Assembly (NCBI GenBank): GCA_019454045.1
Contig: SKCR01007824.1
Span: forward strand, 372,001 to 436,000
Direction: 5' to 3'
Source of the DNA: Zanthoxylum bungeanum
Taxonomy: Eukaryota > Streptophyta > Magnoliopsida > Sapindales > Rutaceae
DNA length: 64,000 nt
Shown: positions 13,017-24,720 of the stretch, piece by piece
Layout: every line of letters starts with the position of its first letter
Numbering within the stretch: position 1 is the stretch's first letter
Translations under genes and position numbers: made by a program
Notes under the pieces: generated by a model
What the model saw: only the letters and a program-made list of their open reading frames with translations
Told to the model about the DNA's origin: nothing
Database searches by the model: none

Positions 13017-13419
13017 TGTAACATCCTGTGAACCTGATGACTATTACAATTCGGAGGAATAATACTTGATATAAATCATGTTTGAGAAACTAAATGCTCA
13101 TAAAATGACATTTGGGACATTCAGAAGATTCCTTGAAATTTTGACGCGGAACTTAGTTTACGTTCCACCTCGAACAAATTTTAGTAATTGGGCCGTAACT
13201 TTATCATATGATCACTGATATTTATGAATTTTATATCTTTGGAAATCTTAGAACGAGAGTTACAACTCTGCGTTGAACATTTTTCCAAATTCGGACCAGA
13301 AATAGGTCAAAACTCATAATTTCCACAGCTGCTATAGTAATTTCGAGAATTAACTAGAATTGGGTGATGTGGCATCATCTCAACCATTTATTCCATCACA
13401 AAATCAGCCCCTCTTTGTC

Positions 13420-13427
13420 TATATATA
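13420..13427 (+). promoter_or_regulatory. TATA box in Chr-1 3' LTR
   Basis: TATATATA is followed about 30 bp later by CACTATTCACC, a reasonable transcription start context for an LTR promoter. Confidence 0.45.
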
Positions 13428-14601
13428 GCACACTATTCACCATATTTTTCACACATAAAAAACATGAGTAGTGAGGAGAGTTATTCAAATTGTCTTCTCA
13501 ATTTTTCAAACAAATTTTGGAAGCAAACAAATGATGATTCCAAGTCCATCTCATGCGAAATAAGTTACTTATCACTTTCCTATTCTGTTTTCAGTTTTAA
13601 GTTTGAATTTTTGAAGCCCCAATTCGCACCTTGCTTTCCCCTAGCAAAGAAAATTGTATAATTGGCTCTGATAGAGTTAGCAACATGTATTTTGGGTAAT
13701 GTTTTGAAGTTATAACATGTAATGAAGATTATAAAGGTATGTATATAATTGAGGAATTATGCTTGGTAATCTTAGAATTCTAGATAATGGTTGGTGTAGG
13801 GGTGGCTATATGAGATGAGTTTTGAGGTGGGAAAAGTGTCTACGTATTGGTCATAGATTAAAAGTGTTAGGATTGCTTGAGTATGGAGTTGAAAAGTGAA
13901 ATTTAGGCCCTGAAATTGGCCTCGTGTCGCGACGCCACGTACCTCGCGTTGCGATGCATTTCGGAAAAATGAGCCCAAATTCGATTATGTGATGTGTGCG
14001 TCGCAACGTGAACCAAAAAACTAGCTTTCTGTCTCGGCCTTCTCCAGGTCGCGTCGCGACGCGTGACTATTTCTCAGGAAAAAATGTTAGCCAATCCAGT
14101 TTCAACCCAGGATATTAGAGACAACCTGAAGGGCTTCGTATCATCATATATACATGTGATTTACCATAGAACTAATGTAGAACATCATACAGCGACGATA
14201 ATTTCAGAATGTATCCAACGACATGAATTCTAATTAAGTTGTTCATTGAAGGTCATCATAGGAATCGCAAATTTTTTCAGCAAAGTGAAGTAGGGCTAGT
14301 TGGACTCCAAATCAGTAGTGGACCTTTCTCTCTAAATGTATTTATTTACATGTTTTGATACCAGACTTACTTTTAAAGCACACAGGGCGTTAGCCATATT
14401 TTATTTCTGTTGTTTAAGAAAGAGCATGTTTCTAAAGATAAGTTTTATTACAATTATTTTACGAATGATGGGTTTTAGAAAGATAGATTTTTAAAGCTTG
14501 AGATTTATGATTTTTTGAGGCATAGGGGAAAAATCCCACCTCAGTATGTAACTTGATACAGACATGGAATTGACGGATGACTTGTGCACATATAGAGGAC
14601 T

Positions 14602-14883
14602 GGGGGGACGGTGATACGTAATTCCCCCAGATCCTAGTTCAAGACTAGGGATGATAGATGCCCCTAGATCCTAGATTCAGAGCTTGGAGGATAGCATAGA
14701 TTTGTACCCCAGTTCTAGTTTAATGGCTTGGGGGACGGCGATACGTAATGCCCCAAGGCCACTAGTTTCAAGGATATGAGTGGCATGATTTGGGGGATGG
14801 CGATAAGTAACGCCCCAAATTCATGGATTCACACTCCTCGCTCTAGTTAGGCATATGGGGGAACAACGATACGTAACGCCCCC
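14602..14883 (+). repeat. Four hairpin-forming repeats in Chr-1 3' LTR
   Basis: These are the second set of G-run/GATACGTAA/C-run modules, at about 14602-14628, 14728-14756, 14790-14819 and 14856-14883, matching the four in the 5' LTR. Several mismatches between the two LTRs leave the G-run and C-run pairing intact. Confidence 0.7.
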
Positions 14884-14892
14884 ATACGTCAG

Positions 14893-15080
14893 GTTTTCAG
14901 AGACGGAGACCAGTTTTCAGAAACAGTTTTCAGAGATCAGTTTTTAGAAAAGGTTTTCAGAAACAGATATTTCAGAAATAAGTTTTCAGAACAAATCTTT
15001 CAGATGCAGGTTTTCATAACCAGATTTTCAAAAACTAACTTTAGAAAAGTTTTCCAGGAAGAAATTTATTTTCAAGTAAT
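14893..15080 (+). repeat. GTTTTCAGA minisatellite-like tract, 3' LTR copy
   Basis: This is the same degenerate tandem tract as at 8405-8600, built on GTTTTCAGA units. It has no coding content. Confidence 0.55.
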
Positions 15081-15594
15081 AGAAGAGATTTAAGAAAAGA
15101 TGATTTAAGATGAAATTGGTTTTAGAACCGTGGATTTTCAAAAGCACTTTTAGTACTACTTTTAAACTGTCCACTCACTTAGATCGTTCAAACGATCTAA
15201 CCCCCTTACTCCAAGTTTATTTGTTTTGCAGGTATTTTCGGAGGATGAGCTCAATGGGATGGATACTGATGGCAGTCACTAGAGGGTTTGGTCCACCAGG
15301 TCGAGTCAGAGTTCAGTTCAGACAGTGTCAGAGAATGTCATGTAGCATATAGATTGTTTAGTAAAGAATATGCATGTAAAAAGTTATAAGTGTTCATTTC
15401 TAAAGTTGTAATGTATAGTGATTTTGGGTATTTAGTTTGAAAATAATTATGGATTTATGACATTGAGTTGGGCATCGGTCCCATGCATGAGTTTATACAT
15501 CAGATGAGTTTAATAGTGTTAGAAAGACAGAGACTCAGGGGGATAGTACGGCCTATTCCCTACCGGTAGTATCTCCCGGATTAGGGATGTTACA

Positions 15595-15990
15595 TGCAAT
15601 TAGTTGGAAAAGTTCCCAGCAGGGGTCTACAGCTCATTCCACCACAGAGGCAAAATATATTGCAGCTTCGGAAGCTATAAAAGAAATTTGGGTTAGAAAC
15701 TTTATCACATAATTGGGAGTTGTCCCAAGTATCGAGAATCAGATTTCGTTATACTGTGATAATATTGGAGCCATTGCACAAGCAAAGGAACCGAGGGCGC
15801 ATCAGAAATCGAAGCATGTGGAACGAAAGTATCACATCATTCGAGAGATTGTCTCGAGAGGGAACATCATTGCGTACAAAGTACCGAGTGAAGATAATGT
15901 AGGAGATCCACTTACCAAGGCCATTCCTCCCAAGTTATTTGATAAACATGTAGAGTCGATGGGTATGAGATACAATCGATATTGGCACTA
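15595..15990 (+). pseudogene. Copia RNase H C-terminus (Cop-C), interrupted by Chr-1
   Basis: Reading in one frame gives the conserved copia RNase H core ISWKSSQQ...STAHSTTEAKYIAASEA, one stop near 15712, then the classic tail: YCDNIGAIAQAKEPRAHQKS, HVERKYHIIREIVSRGNI and VGDPLTKAIP. The tail is open from 15713 to 15991. The upstream pol is missing because Chr-1 inserted here, and the rest would lie left of the window. RNase H degrades the RNA strand during reverse transcription; this fragment is not functional. Confidence 0.9.
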
Positions 15991-16007
15991 GAGCAAGTGG
16001 GAGATTT
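15991..16007 (+). other. Polypurine tract of Cop-C
   Basis: GAGCAAGTGGGAGATTT lies between the RNase H stop and the LTR start TGTTAGGG. The inverted copy of this junction is seen in Cop-D at 32572-32590. Confidence 0.8.
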
Positions 16008-16923
16008 TGTTAGGGTTGGTGCTCTCAGTGCCAATTTCTCTTGTATTTCTCTGTAAATACTTATATAAATATTTTATTATGAATAAAATACATAATTTCT
16101 TTAATATATATCTTCTTTTATTATATGGTAAAGACTTACATGACCATACAATGATTAGTTATGATACAGTTGCAAAAGCGTCGCAACTATCATTGAATTG
16201 TTTCATAATAGTATCATTCTTAAACTATTCCTGGTCAAGGTTTATAATTGCTTAGTCAATAAGTAAACCCATAGAGACTGGTACATGTCGTATATTGGAA
16301 TATTGGATTCAAATGTTTTTTCAATGAACCATTAGTCTCAGGAGACTCATATAGACATGTAGATGTTTATATTGGATATAACTGTACGACTCACCGAATA
16401 TTCTTAATAGATGGTACACCAATGTCAATAAGAATCTTCTCGGGTTAAGTAGCATAGTGATTCTTTGACTTGAGATACCACTGTGGATATCTGAGTTATT
16501 ATCCACACTGAGATGGCAGTCACGTCAACGATCTATTTAGATCAGACCTCTGCCTGTTAGTTGGGTGTGGATTGATGCTCTGGATATCCTATGTGTATCA
16601 AGATAGGATTCGTCAGCTCTGTGTACAGAGCATATATATTCAATATGGAAATAGGTATATGTTAAATCCATGGGCTCGTGGTACACTGTAGAAATCAGTT
16701 CTAAGTGTTATTTGAGAGATTGCTAATAGAAACGTCGACGTGATTATATCTATAGAGATTTGACGTTTGTATCTATATCTCTGGATTAATCTGGATAATT
16801 GTGACAGAGGGATTATACATATGCAGTGACCTCAACCTCTATGGTTCAGAGAGTTTATTCATGTTCGTCATAATTTACGGGTGGGTGGATTATGGACACG
16901 AAATTTGATTTCATGACGGATAC
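16008..16923 (+). repeat. Truncated LTR of Cop-C
   Basis: It starts TGTTAGGGTTGGTGCTC and is homologous to Cop-D (32571 down to about 31583) on the opposite strand, for example the GATGGCAGTCAC block and the GACACGAAATT block. Homology stops after TGACGGATA at 16923, whereas the Cop-D LTR continues for another 1.5 kb. About 60% of the LTR is therefore missing and the truncated end joins decayed internal sequence. Confidence 0.7.
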
Positions 16924-19339
16924 AAGTGTTTTCCTTTATTCTATATTGTTTATAGAATTATACTTCTAATACACTGCATATCATATTACTTGAATATTTC
17001 TATGGTTTCGTATGGTTACGTATTTCTAGAATAGGTTCTAGAATGACAGTAGACTTAGATATTGTTAGATTAGTTCAAACCATCGGGAACTGTTGTTCCA
17101 ATTTTCTTGAAAAATCAAGATGGTTAGTGACTTAGTTACTAAGTCATGATTAATAATCTAAATAGATATATGTTTTGGATATAGTTATCTAGTAAGAATA
17201 GTTTCTTATGCAGTAAGAATTGACTTAAATTAATTCATGTCTCGAGATTCTTGACTGGCATTAGGAAAATCCCATTAGTATTTGTTTATCTTATAATGAC
17301 GTTTCTTGGCTTTAGTGACTCTTAGAAGTCACGTGTCTGACACAGTTTGCTAATTAATCATTTGCAATTGTTGTGAATAATTGAACGCAAGTTATAAAGC
17401 TTAAGAAAGGAAATGTGTATAGTTTTGTATATAAAATATTGATTCTCACAATACTACAACTATAGGTATTGGATACTAGATCTCCCGTCTATTTATTTAA
17501 AATAATGTTTAATAACTGTTTTGATATTTGATATCAGAACTTGTGACTATTGGATAGTTACTTGTTCTATATAAACAGTTGTTACATATTTTAATATGAC
17601 TAGTAGTGTCATAATGAAAAGATAAACATTAAGAAAATGTTCGGTTAACTAAATAACTTAGAACAGTGTTTTATGAGATTTTATCACATAAGCATAAGAT
17701 GCTTATTCCGTATCGTAAATGATGGTCTGATATGAGATCACACCATATATCTTTATCCATTTAATGAATATTGTATTCAAGATGTGATTAAATCTCATTT
17801 AACCAATGATCGTCATTGGACCATAAGATTTATTAGATTAATACATTGGATGTATGTAGTTTAATAAATTAGAAATTGCCTTAGATAGTTTTCTTTACTC
17901 TGTAACTTAGTTAATGAATTTTCATGACTTAGTTGCGTGTTCCTAAAAGAATATATATTGAACTTCTTGAATGGTTCGAGAACTTTCAATATGTTTCTGA
18001 TGAAATGCGGATATAATATTTTGAATGGTTCAAAGATATTATATTTGAAGTGTTGAAAACTATATCTTTGAAATTCATCGTGAATCTTTGAATTGTTCAA
18101 AGATGTTTGATATGATCAAACATATGAATTTAAGGCAATTAGTTCTAAAGTTATTTAATGAATGTGATTCTTACTCAATATTAAACTTCCACGATTCCAT
18201 CTTGATGGAATTGGTCAGTGGGAGTAATTGAATCTTATTTGATCTGATTCGTTGATATTGAGTGTTACCGAATTAGTTTTCAATACTCTTGGGCTTATGC
18301 TCCAGTAACACTAATTCATCTCTTTAATTAAGGTTCCATTCGTTCCTAGAGTTACATATATGATATGTATAGTAGAAAATTTAAATCTTGAAAAGTTTGA
18401 GATTTGAATCTTTCTTTTGTATAATAGGTATATAATTGAAAGTATTTGCGCCTCGGAGGTACAAGTAAACGTTTATCATTTATTCTATTTAATAGAATAT
18501 TGTATCCTATTTGATAGAATATCTTTTTCTACGATCTCGAGTAATAAAATTATTTTATTACTTGGTATGTAACATTAGATGTTTGCTATTGTAGAAAAGA
18601 CTTGACTTATTGAAGTCAAATATGATAGTGATAAATTGTAATGGAACTACGTAATTAATAAGATGAAAAGACCCTTAGACCATCTTTTTTATAAGTTCAA
18701 TATGATGTCAGAATCATTTACAAAGTATTTGATACTTAATGATTCTGTTGTTTTCTTATTGAAGAAAATTATCCTATAACTTATAGTGGGAGCGATATTT
18801 GATATCGATTTCGGAAGTTAGCATTGAATCATAGATCTAAGATAGTTCATAACTTACTACGATCAATTTTTGAACTTGATTAGGCTTTCGTTATGAATTG
18901 TTAATAAATTGTGCAAATTGTTTGCGTAGCAAAACCAAAGTGAGCTTGATAAAGGTTTGACCTTTATAGTATGACAGTGAGAAAAGTTATACTCACTGAT
19001 CTATTGTAGATTCTGAGAAAACTTATCTATAGTCACACTAATTGAATAATTAAGGTTCTGTTGGTTAATGTTGATATTAAACTATGTATTTTGGCTAAAG
19101 AATGTAAAGTAGCATTCTTGAATGTTTTCTTCGAATGAGAAATCGGTTGTGATTTCTTTGTTTGAAGAGTTCATTCTAGAATGGTCCTAGAGTTTGTATT
19201 ATGCTAAGATCACAGTTTGATATACTAGCTTATAGAGCTATTGTAGACTCAGATAAGCTTTCCGAAATCTGTGTTTTCTAATTTTGATAACAGTTAGATT
19301 GTCTGATTTTATCAAATATAAAGAATACATATTTGATAG
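16924..19339 (+). pseudogene. Decayed copia internal region of Cop-C
   Basis: The sequence is AT-rich with no long frame. Near 19080-19160 a broken reading of the reverse transcriptase motif VK-AFLN can be made out, matching DVKTAFLNG in Cop-G. From about 18440 the sequence is homologous to Cop-D (34549 downward) on the opposite strand. Nothing specific is recognisable in 16924-18430. The region is cut at 19339 by Cop-H and resumes at 29377. Confidence 0.55.
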
Positions 19340-21435
19340 TGTTGGTTATTATCTAGGTCCCAAGATCAAACAAGACATGAAAACAATGTGTGAACACACC
19401 AACGGAGATAGCGGAATACTCACATCGATCGGTTGAGTCGATTTGAAGACGAACAAAGCCACAAACTCACTGCCAAGGACGCCCAATGATGCAGTCCACT
19501 GCCTTCAAAAATAGAAATTGAGTTGAGAAATGGAGCTCCAAGCTTCGTCAAACGGATCCCGGCTCATGGGCGAACCTCCCTACCACATTCGCAAGACTCA
19601 TAAGTGTGCTAGCACTTGATTTCTCACCATGAAAAACCACTCTTGCTTCCCCTTGATTCACGCCATTTGGCTTCAAAACCAGTCCACATTTTTTGTTTTG
19701 GGCGTGAGAGAAGAGAGAAAAAAAGAGAGAAGAAGTTGAAAGTGTGTAATGTCATTGTGAAAAGCTTTTTTCCAAAAAGCTTTATATATTTTTCCATAAA
19801 ATTATATTAAAACATTTCCAAATGATTAATTAAACAAAAGTAAATATTTCCCTCCAAACACTATTACAACAACTCACATCACTATTCACATGTCACTTTA
19901 ATAATGACTTGATGTAAGTCTTTCAATCAATCAACTCAATCACATCAATCAATAACATCACTCAAAGTGACATTTGATTTGACGCTTGATGTGACGATTG
20001 ATTTGACGCTTGATGCGACTTGCGTGCCGCACTTGAATTCGAAATACGAATGCGCTCGCAATCACACTCGGGCTCGGGTTCGCTAATTCCAAATTAACGA
20101 TTTTTCCGTCGCGTCGTAATTAAATGATTACGCCTAGCGAATTCACTATTCACGTCGCTAACGAATTAATTCTAAATTAATTCGTTCGCCCGAATTAAAA
20201 TCTAATTTTAATTCCGCGTCGAAATCTAATTTCATTTAATATATCGAATATATTAATTTACCGATTAATTCCAAATTAATCGTTATCTCTCTCTAGACGA
20301 TATTTTATCCTAGATAAAATATCTCCGTAATTAATCCTAGATTAATTTTCTCTCTCTTCTATATAATCCCAGATTATTTAAGAGTGCGAGTTGTGCGTCA
20401 TCGGTGGATTATCGGGAAGCGACCCATGAGATCCCCGGATAAGTTGGCAGTAAATACGGTCGTCGGAGTATCCGAATCACGTACGTACCAAGTACTACGT
20501 TCTACCGATTTACGAGACAAGGTCGACTCCTAGCAAAGCACCAAGTCTACCCAATTCTCCGGACATATCCATTTAAGAATATCAAAGATCTGTATCAAGC
20601 GTAGTATACCATTGTATTGTGCATATCGGCCCAGTATCGGATAGTCACGTGCTAGGGCTGGGGCTGGATAAGTGTCTACCCCGTCCGAAGCACATATCGG
20701 ATGTCTGGTAACATAGTCTCTATAATCGGATATTCATGACCTGGTCACAATATCCCGATTGGTTGCGCAACACTCAAGAGCACTAGTACCGTATCCTGCG
20801 TGACATCATCTCCAATATGACTGAAGTGATACTTCCGTCTTGACATCACACCCAATACACTACGACTCTCTGATAAACCCAGAAGTGGTGTACGCAGAAC
20901 CGTTAAAGCCTGTACCACCAAGACCAAAGTCTACCGATTATCGCAAGTATTAGCGATGCAAGTCTCAGGTTAAGACTATACACACCTACCTTGATTTCGG
21001 CCTCCCATAGACACATAGTCATAATACCAATGGGATTCCGAGGGGTCTATCCAGAGCGAAGCTGTTTCCCGTACCATCGGTGAAACACGACCTCCTATCG
21101 CACTTGCATAAGTATCAATACTTATATATATGAGAACTATGCCGTTGTGCCCTCACAACGCACACAAGTGAAATACTAGCCTATTCCGCATTATCGATGT
21201 CCAGTCTCGATAATACTCCGGCTAGGGATATTTAATGATTAATCCTTCGGGGACTGATACTGTCTCATATCATTCTCAGTCCAGGAACTAATCATAGGGA
21301 CCTCTCTTCATTTATATATCTATGATTATCTAATCATAAATGATGAGAGTGCAATTTCCTTGTCACATAGTTAATTTGCTACAACAACACAATGATCTGT
21401 GCAAATAGTGACGCTATGGGTCATTTTGTCCAACA
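19340..21435 (-). repeat. 3' LTR of Cop-H (2096 bp)
   Basis: On the minus strand it begins TGTTGGACAAAATGACCC and ends ATAACCAACA. It matches 27271-29376 almost base for base from about 19980 to 21430 and with small indels before that. It lies directly downstream of the polypurine tract. Confidence 0.92.
19781..19788 (-). promoter_or_regulatory. TATA box in Cop-H 3' LTR
   Basis: TATATAAA on the minus strand is conserved in the other Cop-H LTR at 27710-27717 and precedes a CT-rich leader, as expected for the retroelement promoter. Confidence 0.5.
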
Positions 21436-21450
21436 ATCTCCGACTTGGCA
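21436..21450 (-). other. Polypurine tract of Cop-H
   Basis: Minus-strand GCCAAGTCGGAGAT precedes the 3' LTR. It has one change from the GCCAAGTGGGAGAT of Cop-1. Confidence 0.75.
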
Positions 21451-24400
21451 CATAGCCAGTCACTCAAGTGTCCCACACCCGAACTATGTACGGTTCGCTC
21501 AAATTGCTGAGGAAAGGTTTTCGTCAGCGGATTTGTTGATTATCGTCTGACGCGATTTACACGATCATCACATCGCCACGATGTATGATCCGAACGAATC
21601 AGATGATATAGAAGTATATATCTGGATCGTCGATGAGACCTTTAATTCCTTAGCCTGTGCTGACGCCTAGCTCAGCTGCTAAAAGAACTATATCTAATCT
21701 AATTAGATTTATTTTCGATCCAAATGGCTTCTATTGCTGCTGCCTCAGCTGCAGCAATAATCCGCATTTGTTGTTTATTCGGCAACAGTTATCTTGCTCG
21801 GAATATTTCCAGCTCACTGTCCCGTTATTCAAACTTTATAGTACCGTAGTATTTAATTGTTTGGAAACTTGCAGCAGTGATCCCAGTCACTTCAAGTTCT
21901 CCTTCTCCATAGTTTAAGACAACATCTTTAGTTCTCTCAGATACTAACAGATGTTCTTAATCTTCAATCCAGTGACTATCACTTGGATTGACCTGATCGT
22001 GACTCCATATGCTCGAAGCGTATGAGACACCCTATCAAGTACATTTTAAATGTACAATTTCCCAGAGAGTGTTAACAACTCCAAATCTATCCCAGTAGAT
22101 CTTTATTCCCGAATAAAGGTTGTTACTCCCCAGAATTCTACGGAGAATTTCTATTGAAAGCCAAGCTTTCATCAATTGCTATATGGGAATTTAACTGTCA
22201 GTGCGCTCTCCCTCCCACTAACCTCCTTATAACACACAGAATTATTTCGTTTTGAGTCAAATCATAAACCATTATGATTATTTCAAAACGTCAGTTCCAA
22301 GAACCTTATGCTTGCTTAATCCAAACATGGATCGAATAACCCGCAAACCTTGTTTGTCGGTTATACAAAATCGTCAGGATGTTGTAAACATCCTCCAAAA
22401 GGTTTCCTTTTCAGGAAAGCGATTTTGATCTGCACTGACACATTTCATAAATGAAATATGCAGTTATCAACAAGCATCTTCAAAATGGATTTACCATGGC
22501 AACAGGTAAAAGGTTGAACCGTTATTAACACAATGTTGATAACGATACCTTTCCGTCAAAAGCCCAGCTTTGTACGTTGGTATGTTGCCTTCCATGTATG
22601 TCTTCCTTGAAGACGTTTAATGTACCAATAGGCACAATGCCTTGTGGTACAACAACTAGTATCCAAATAGTTGTTATACATGGAATCCATTTCGGACTCA
22701 TGGCACTTTGCCATAATAGGGAGTCGATACCTCGTATCACTTCCTCAAAACGTAGTCGGTGGATATACCTTCATAAGATTGACATCTTTATGAGGTTAGA
22801 TCAGAAACCCATACCCTAGGTTGTTTTCTGACTCTATCCGATCTACTCAGTTCTTGTGTATTCGAAGATTAATGGTACAGATTCATCATTGATGAACTGT
22901 TTGTGTTCCATTAAGGACTTCGTGCCTTGAACAGTATTACTCCGATTTTCATCGAGTATCACTATCCTCCCACTGACCACTGCATATCGGTATTCCTCTC
23001 AGGAAAAATGCATGGTGAGCAACAATCACATTGTTCTCATGTGAGATTTACAAGTACTATACTTAAGGTTTCCCTTAGGATAACCTATATTGGCACTTAT
23101 CCAATTTGGGTCCTTAGTTTGGTATCATCCAAACGTTATGCCTGGCATACCCAAATTACTAGGAATGAGAAACCCCGTTTCTTTCCTGTTCATATCCTAT
23201 ATGATATCTGTCAAACAGATTTATATGGAACCTTATTCTAAATAAGTTTTGCACTGTTAATACATATCCTATTGAAACAGTAGTAGCTCAGAGCGACTCG
23301 TGATAAACCTTATCATGTCCAACAAAATTCGGTTTTAGTTCGGACACACCGTCTAACTGACGTGTCTCGGGAGGAGTCCTCATTTGAAAGAATACCGTAC
23401 TCTTTCATGTACGTATGAAACTTACTGCTTAAGTATTTTCCATTACGGTCTTACCGTGGCGGAATAATACTATAGCCGATCTGTTTATTTACTTCGTGTC
23501 GAAACTTTAAAGTTTCCGATTTGTGTTCTTCAAAAGAAACACATAACCATAACGTGATGCCACATCCGTTAAGGTCACGAAATATTCATGTTCACATCTA
23601 GCCTAGCTAGATATGGGCCCACTTACTTCACCATGAATAGGGCTAACAGATCGGTGGCCTTTTACTATTACCAAGTAAATAGTATTTTAGGTACTTTACC
23701 TAATAAACTAGATTCGCAGACCTTATTTGAATAGTCAAATCAGTCCTAGTACCCACTCTTCAAAAGTGTGGATATACGAGTCTTGTTTAATTGTGTCCTA
23801 GACAACAATGCCACAAATAAGTCTCTATTGATCAAATCAATTTGAGCTATTTATTTGTCATTTTATATGTTTGAGATTTTATTTATATTCAAAATATAAA
23901 TTCTGTTATTTACATCTAATGTATTTATCTCAGTATCATCTTTATATAATAAAAACACTTAGTGTTCTAGAATATAAAGGTTTATCCGCAACGGATTAAA
24001 CACTGATATAGAGATAATGTCTCTAGTCAAACTAGTTACATTATAACAGTTCCTAATTTAAGTACATACCCAAAGGGTAGTTCCTAAACTTAGGTATCTA
24101 CGGTCGAAACAGCGACTTTCGTCCCGTTTCCGATTCGCAGAGAAATCTCGGCTTGAAGTCAGTATCCAGCTCATAGCGGATTCTGAACATCAATACATAT
24201 ATTTTATGTACCACACTAAGTATTTAAAATCCAATTTCAATACTAGTAGTGAACATAACTTTGACAAATATTTTTAAAGTTAGAGCCTCGCCCTTTCTTT
24301 AATTCCTTCGTGTCTTCCATATCCAAATGGTAGTCACTTTGGGATATGTCAATTATCTTTTCAATATTTCACAAACCTTTGGCCAAGCCTTGGGTTTCGA

Positions 24401-24720
24401 ATATCGAAATGATGTGCACCTTGTGCAACTCGCCCAATTGCAAACTTTGACTTTTCACCTCTAGAATAGTCAATCAATTCTCTAAGAATTATTAATTGCA
24501 TTTTAATACTTTTAAATCTAAAGATAGATTTATGATAAGTATATTAATTAAGCACTAAAGTCATCATCACATAAATCTTCCAAAGATTTTATGCTCTACT
24601 TATTTGCTTAATTATGGCCTAGATATAACAAGTTATTTTATCCAATAAAGTAACCTATTATTATTCCCAATAAAATTAAATCATTTAAAACATTTAATCC
24701 AAGGATTATATATTTTTAAA
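21451..24720 (-). pseudogene. Decayed copia gag-pol of Cop-H
   Basis: The region is collinear with the Cop-1 remnant and carries the same lesions, including a stop at 23451-23453 just before the second catalytic Asp codon of integrase. Recognisable stretches are the integrase core (about 22930-23830), the start of reverse transcriptase (about 22525-22740, IDSLLWQSAM), and the RNase H end (about 21470-21830). No frame exceeds about 100 codons. The proteins for its transposition must have come from another copy. Confidence 0.75.

Larger units (their letters stand above)
7887..15594 (+). mobile_element. Chromovirus-like gypsy element Chr-1, non-coding interior
   Basis: This is an LTR element with terminal sequences typical of plant Tekay/Del chromoviruses: the LTR starts TGTAACATCC and ends GATGTTACA, the primer-binding site resembles initiator-Met tRNA, and the polypurine tract is AAGGGGGAAGA. 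The 5' LTR is represented only by its last 1046 bp, because Cop-1 is inserted at 7887; the 3' LTR is complete. The 4.1-kb interior has no recognisable gag or pol, so the element is non-autonomous, resembling large retrotransposon derivatives (LARDs). On the right it abuts the RNase H sequence of Cop-C, which it interrupts. Confidence 0.8.
13017..15594 (+). repeat. 3' LTR of Chr-1 (2578 bp)
   Basis: The LTR runs TGTAACATCC to GATGTTACA. A TATATATA box at 13420-13427 is a plausible core promoter. It contains a GC-rich patch (13920-14065) with GCGTCGCGACGC palindromes, the four hairpin modules and the GTTTTCAGA tract shared with the 5' copy. The flanking TGCAA at 15595 would be one copy of the target duplication; its partner is outside the window. 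Confidence 0.85.
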
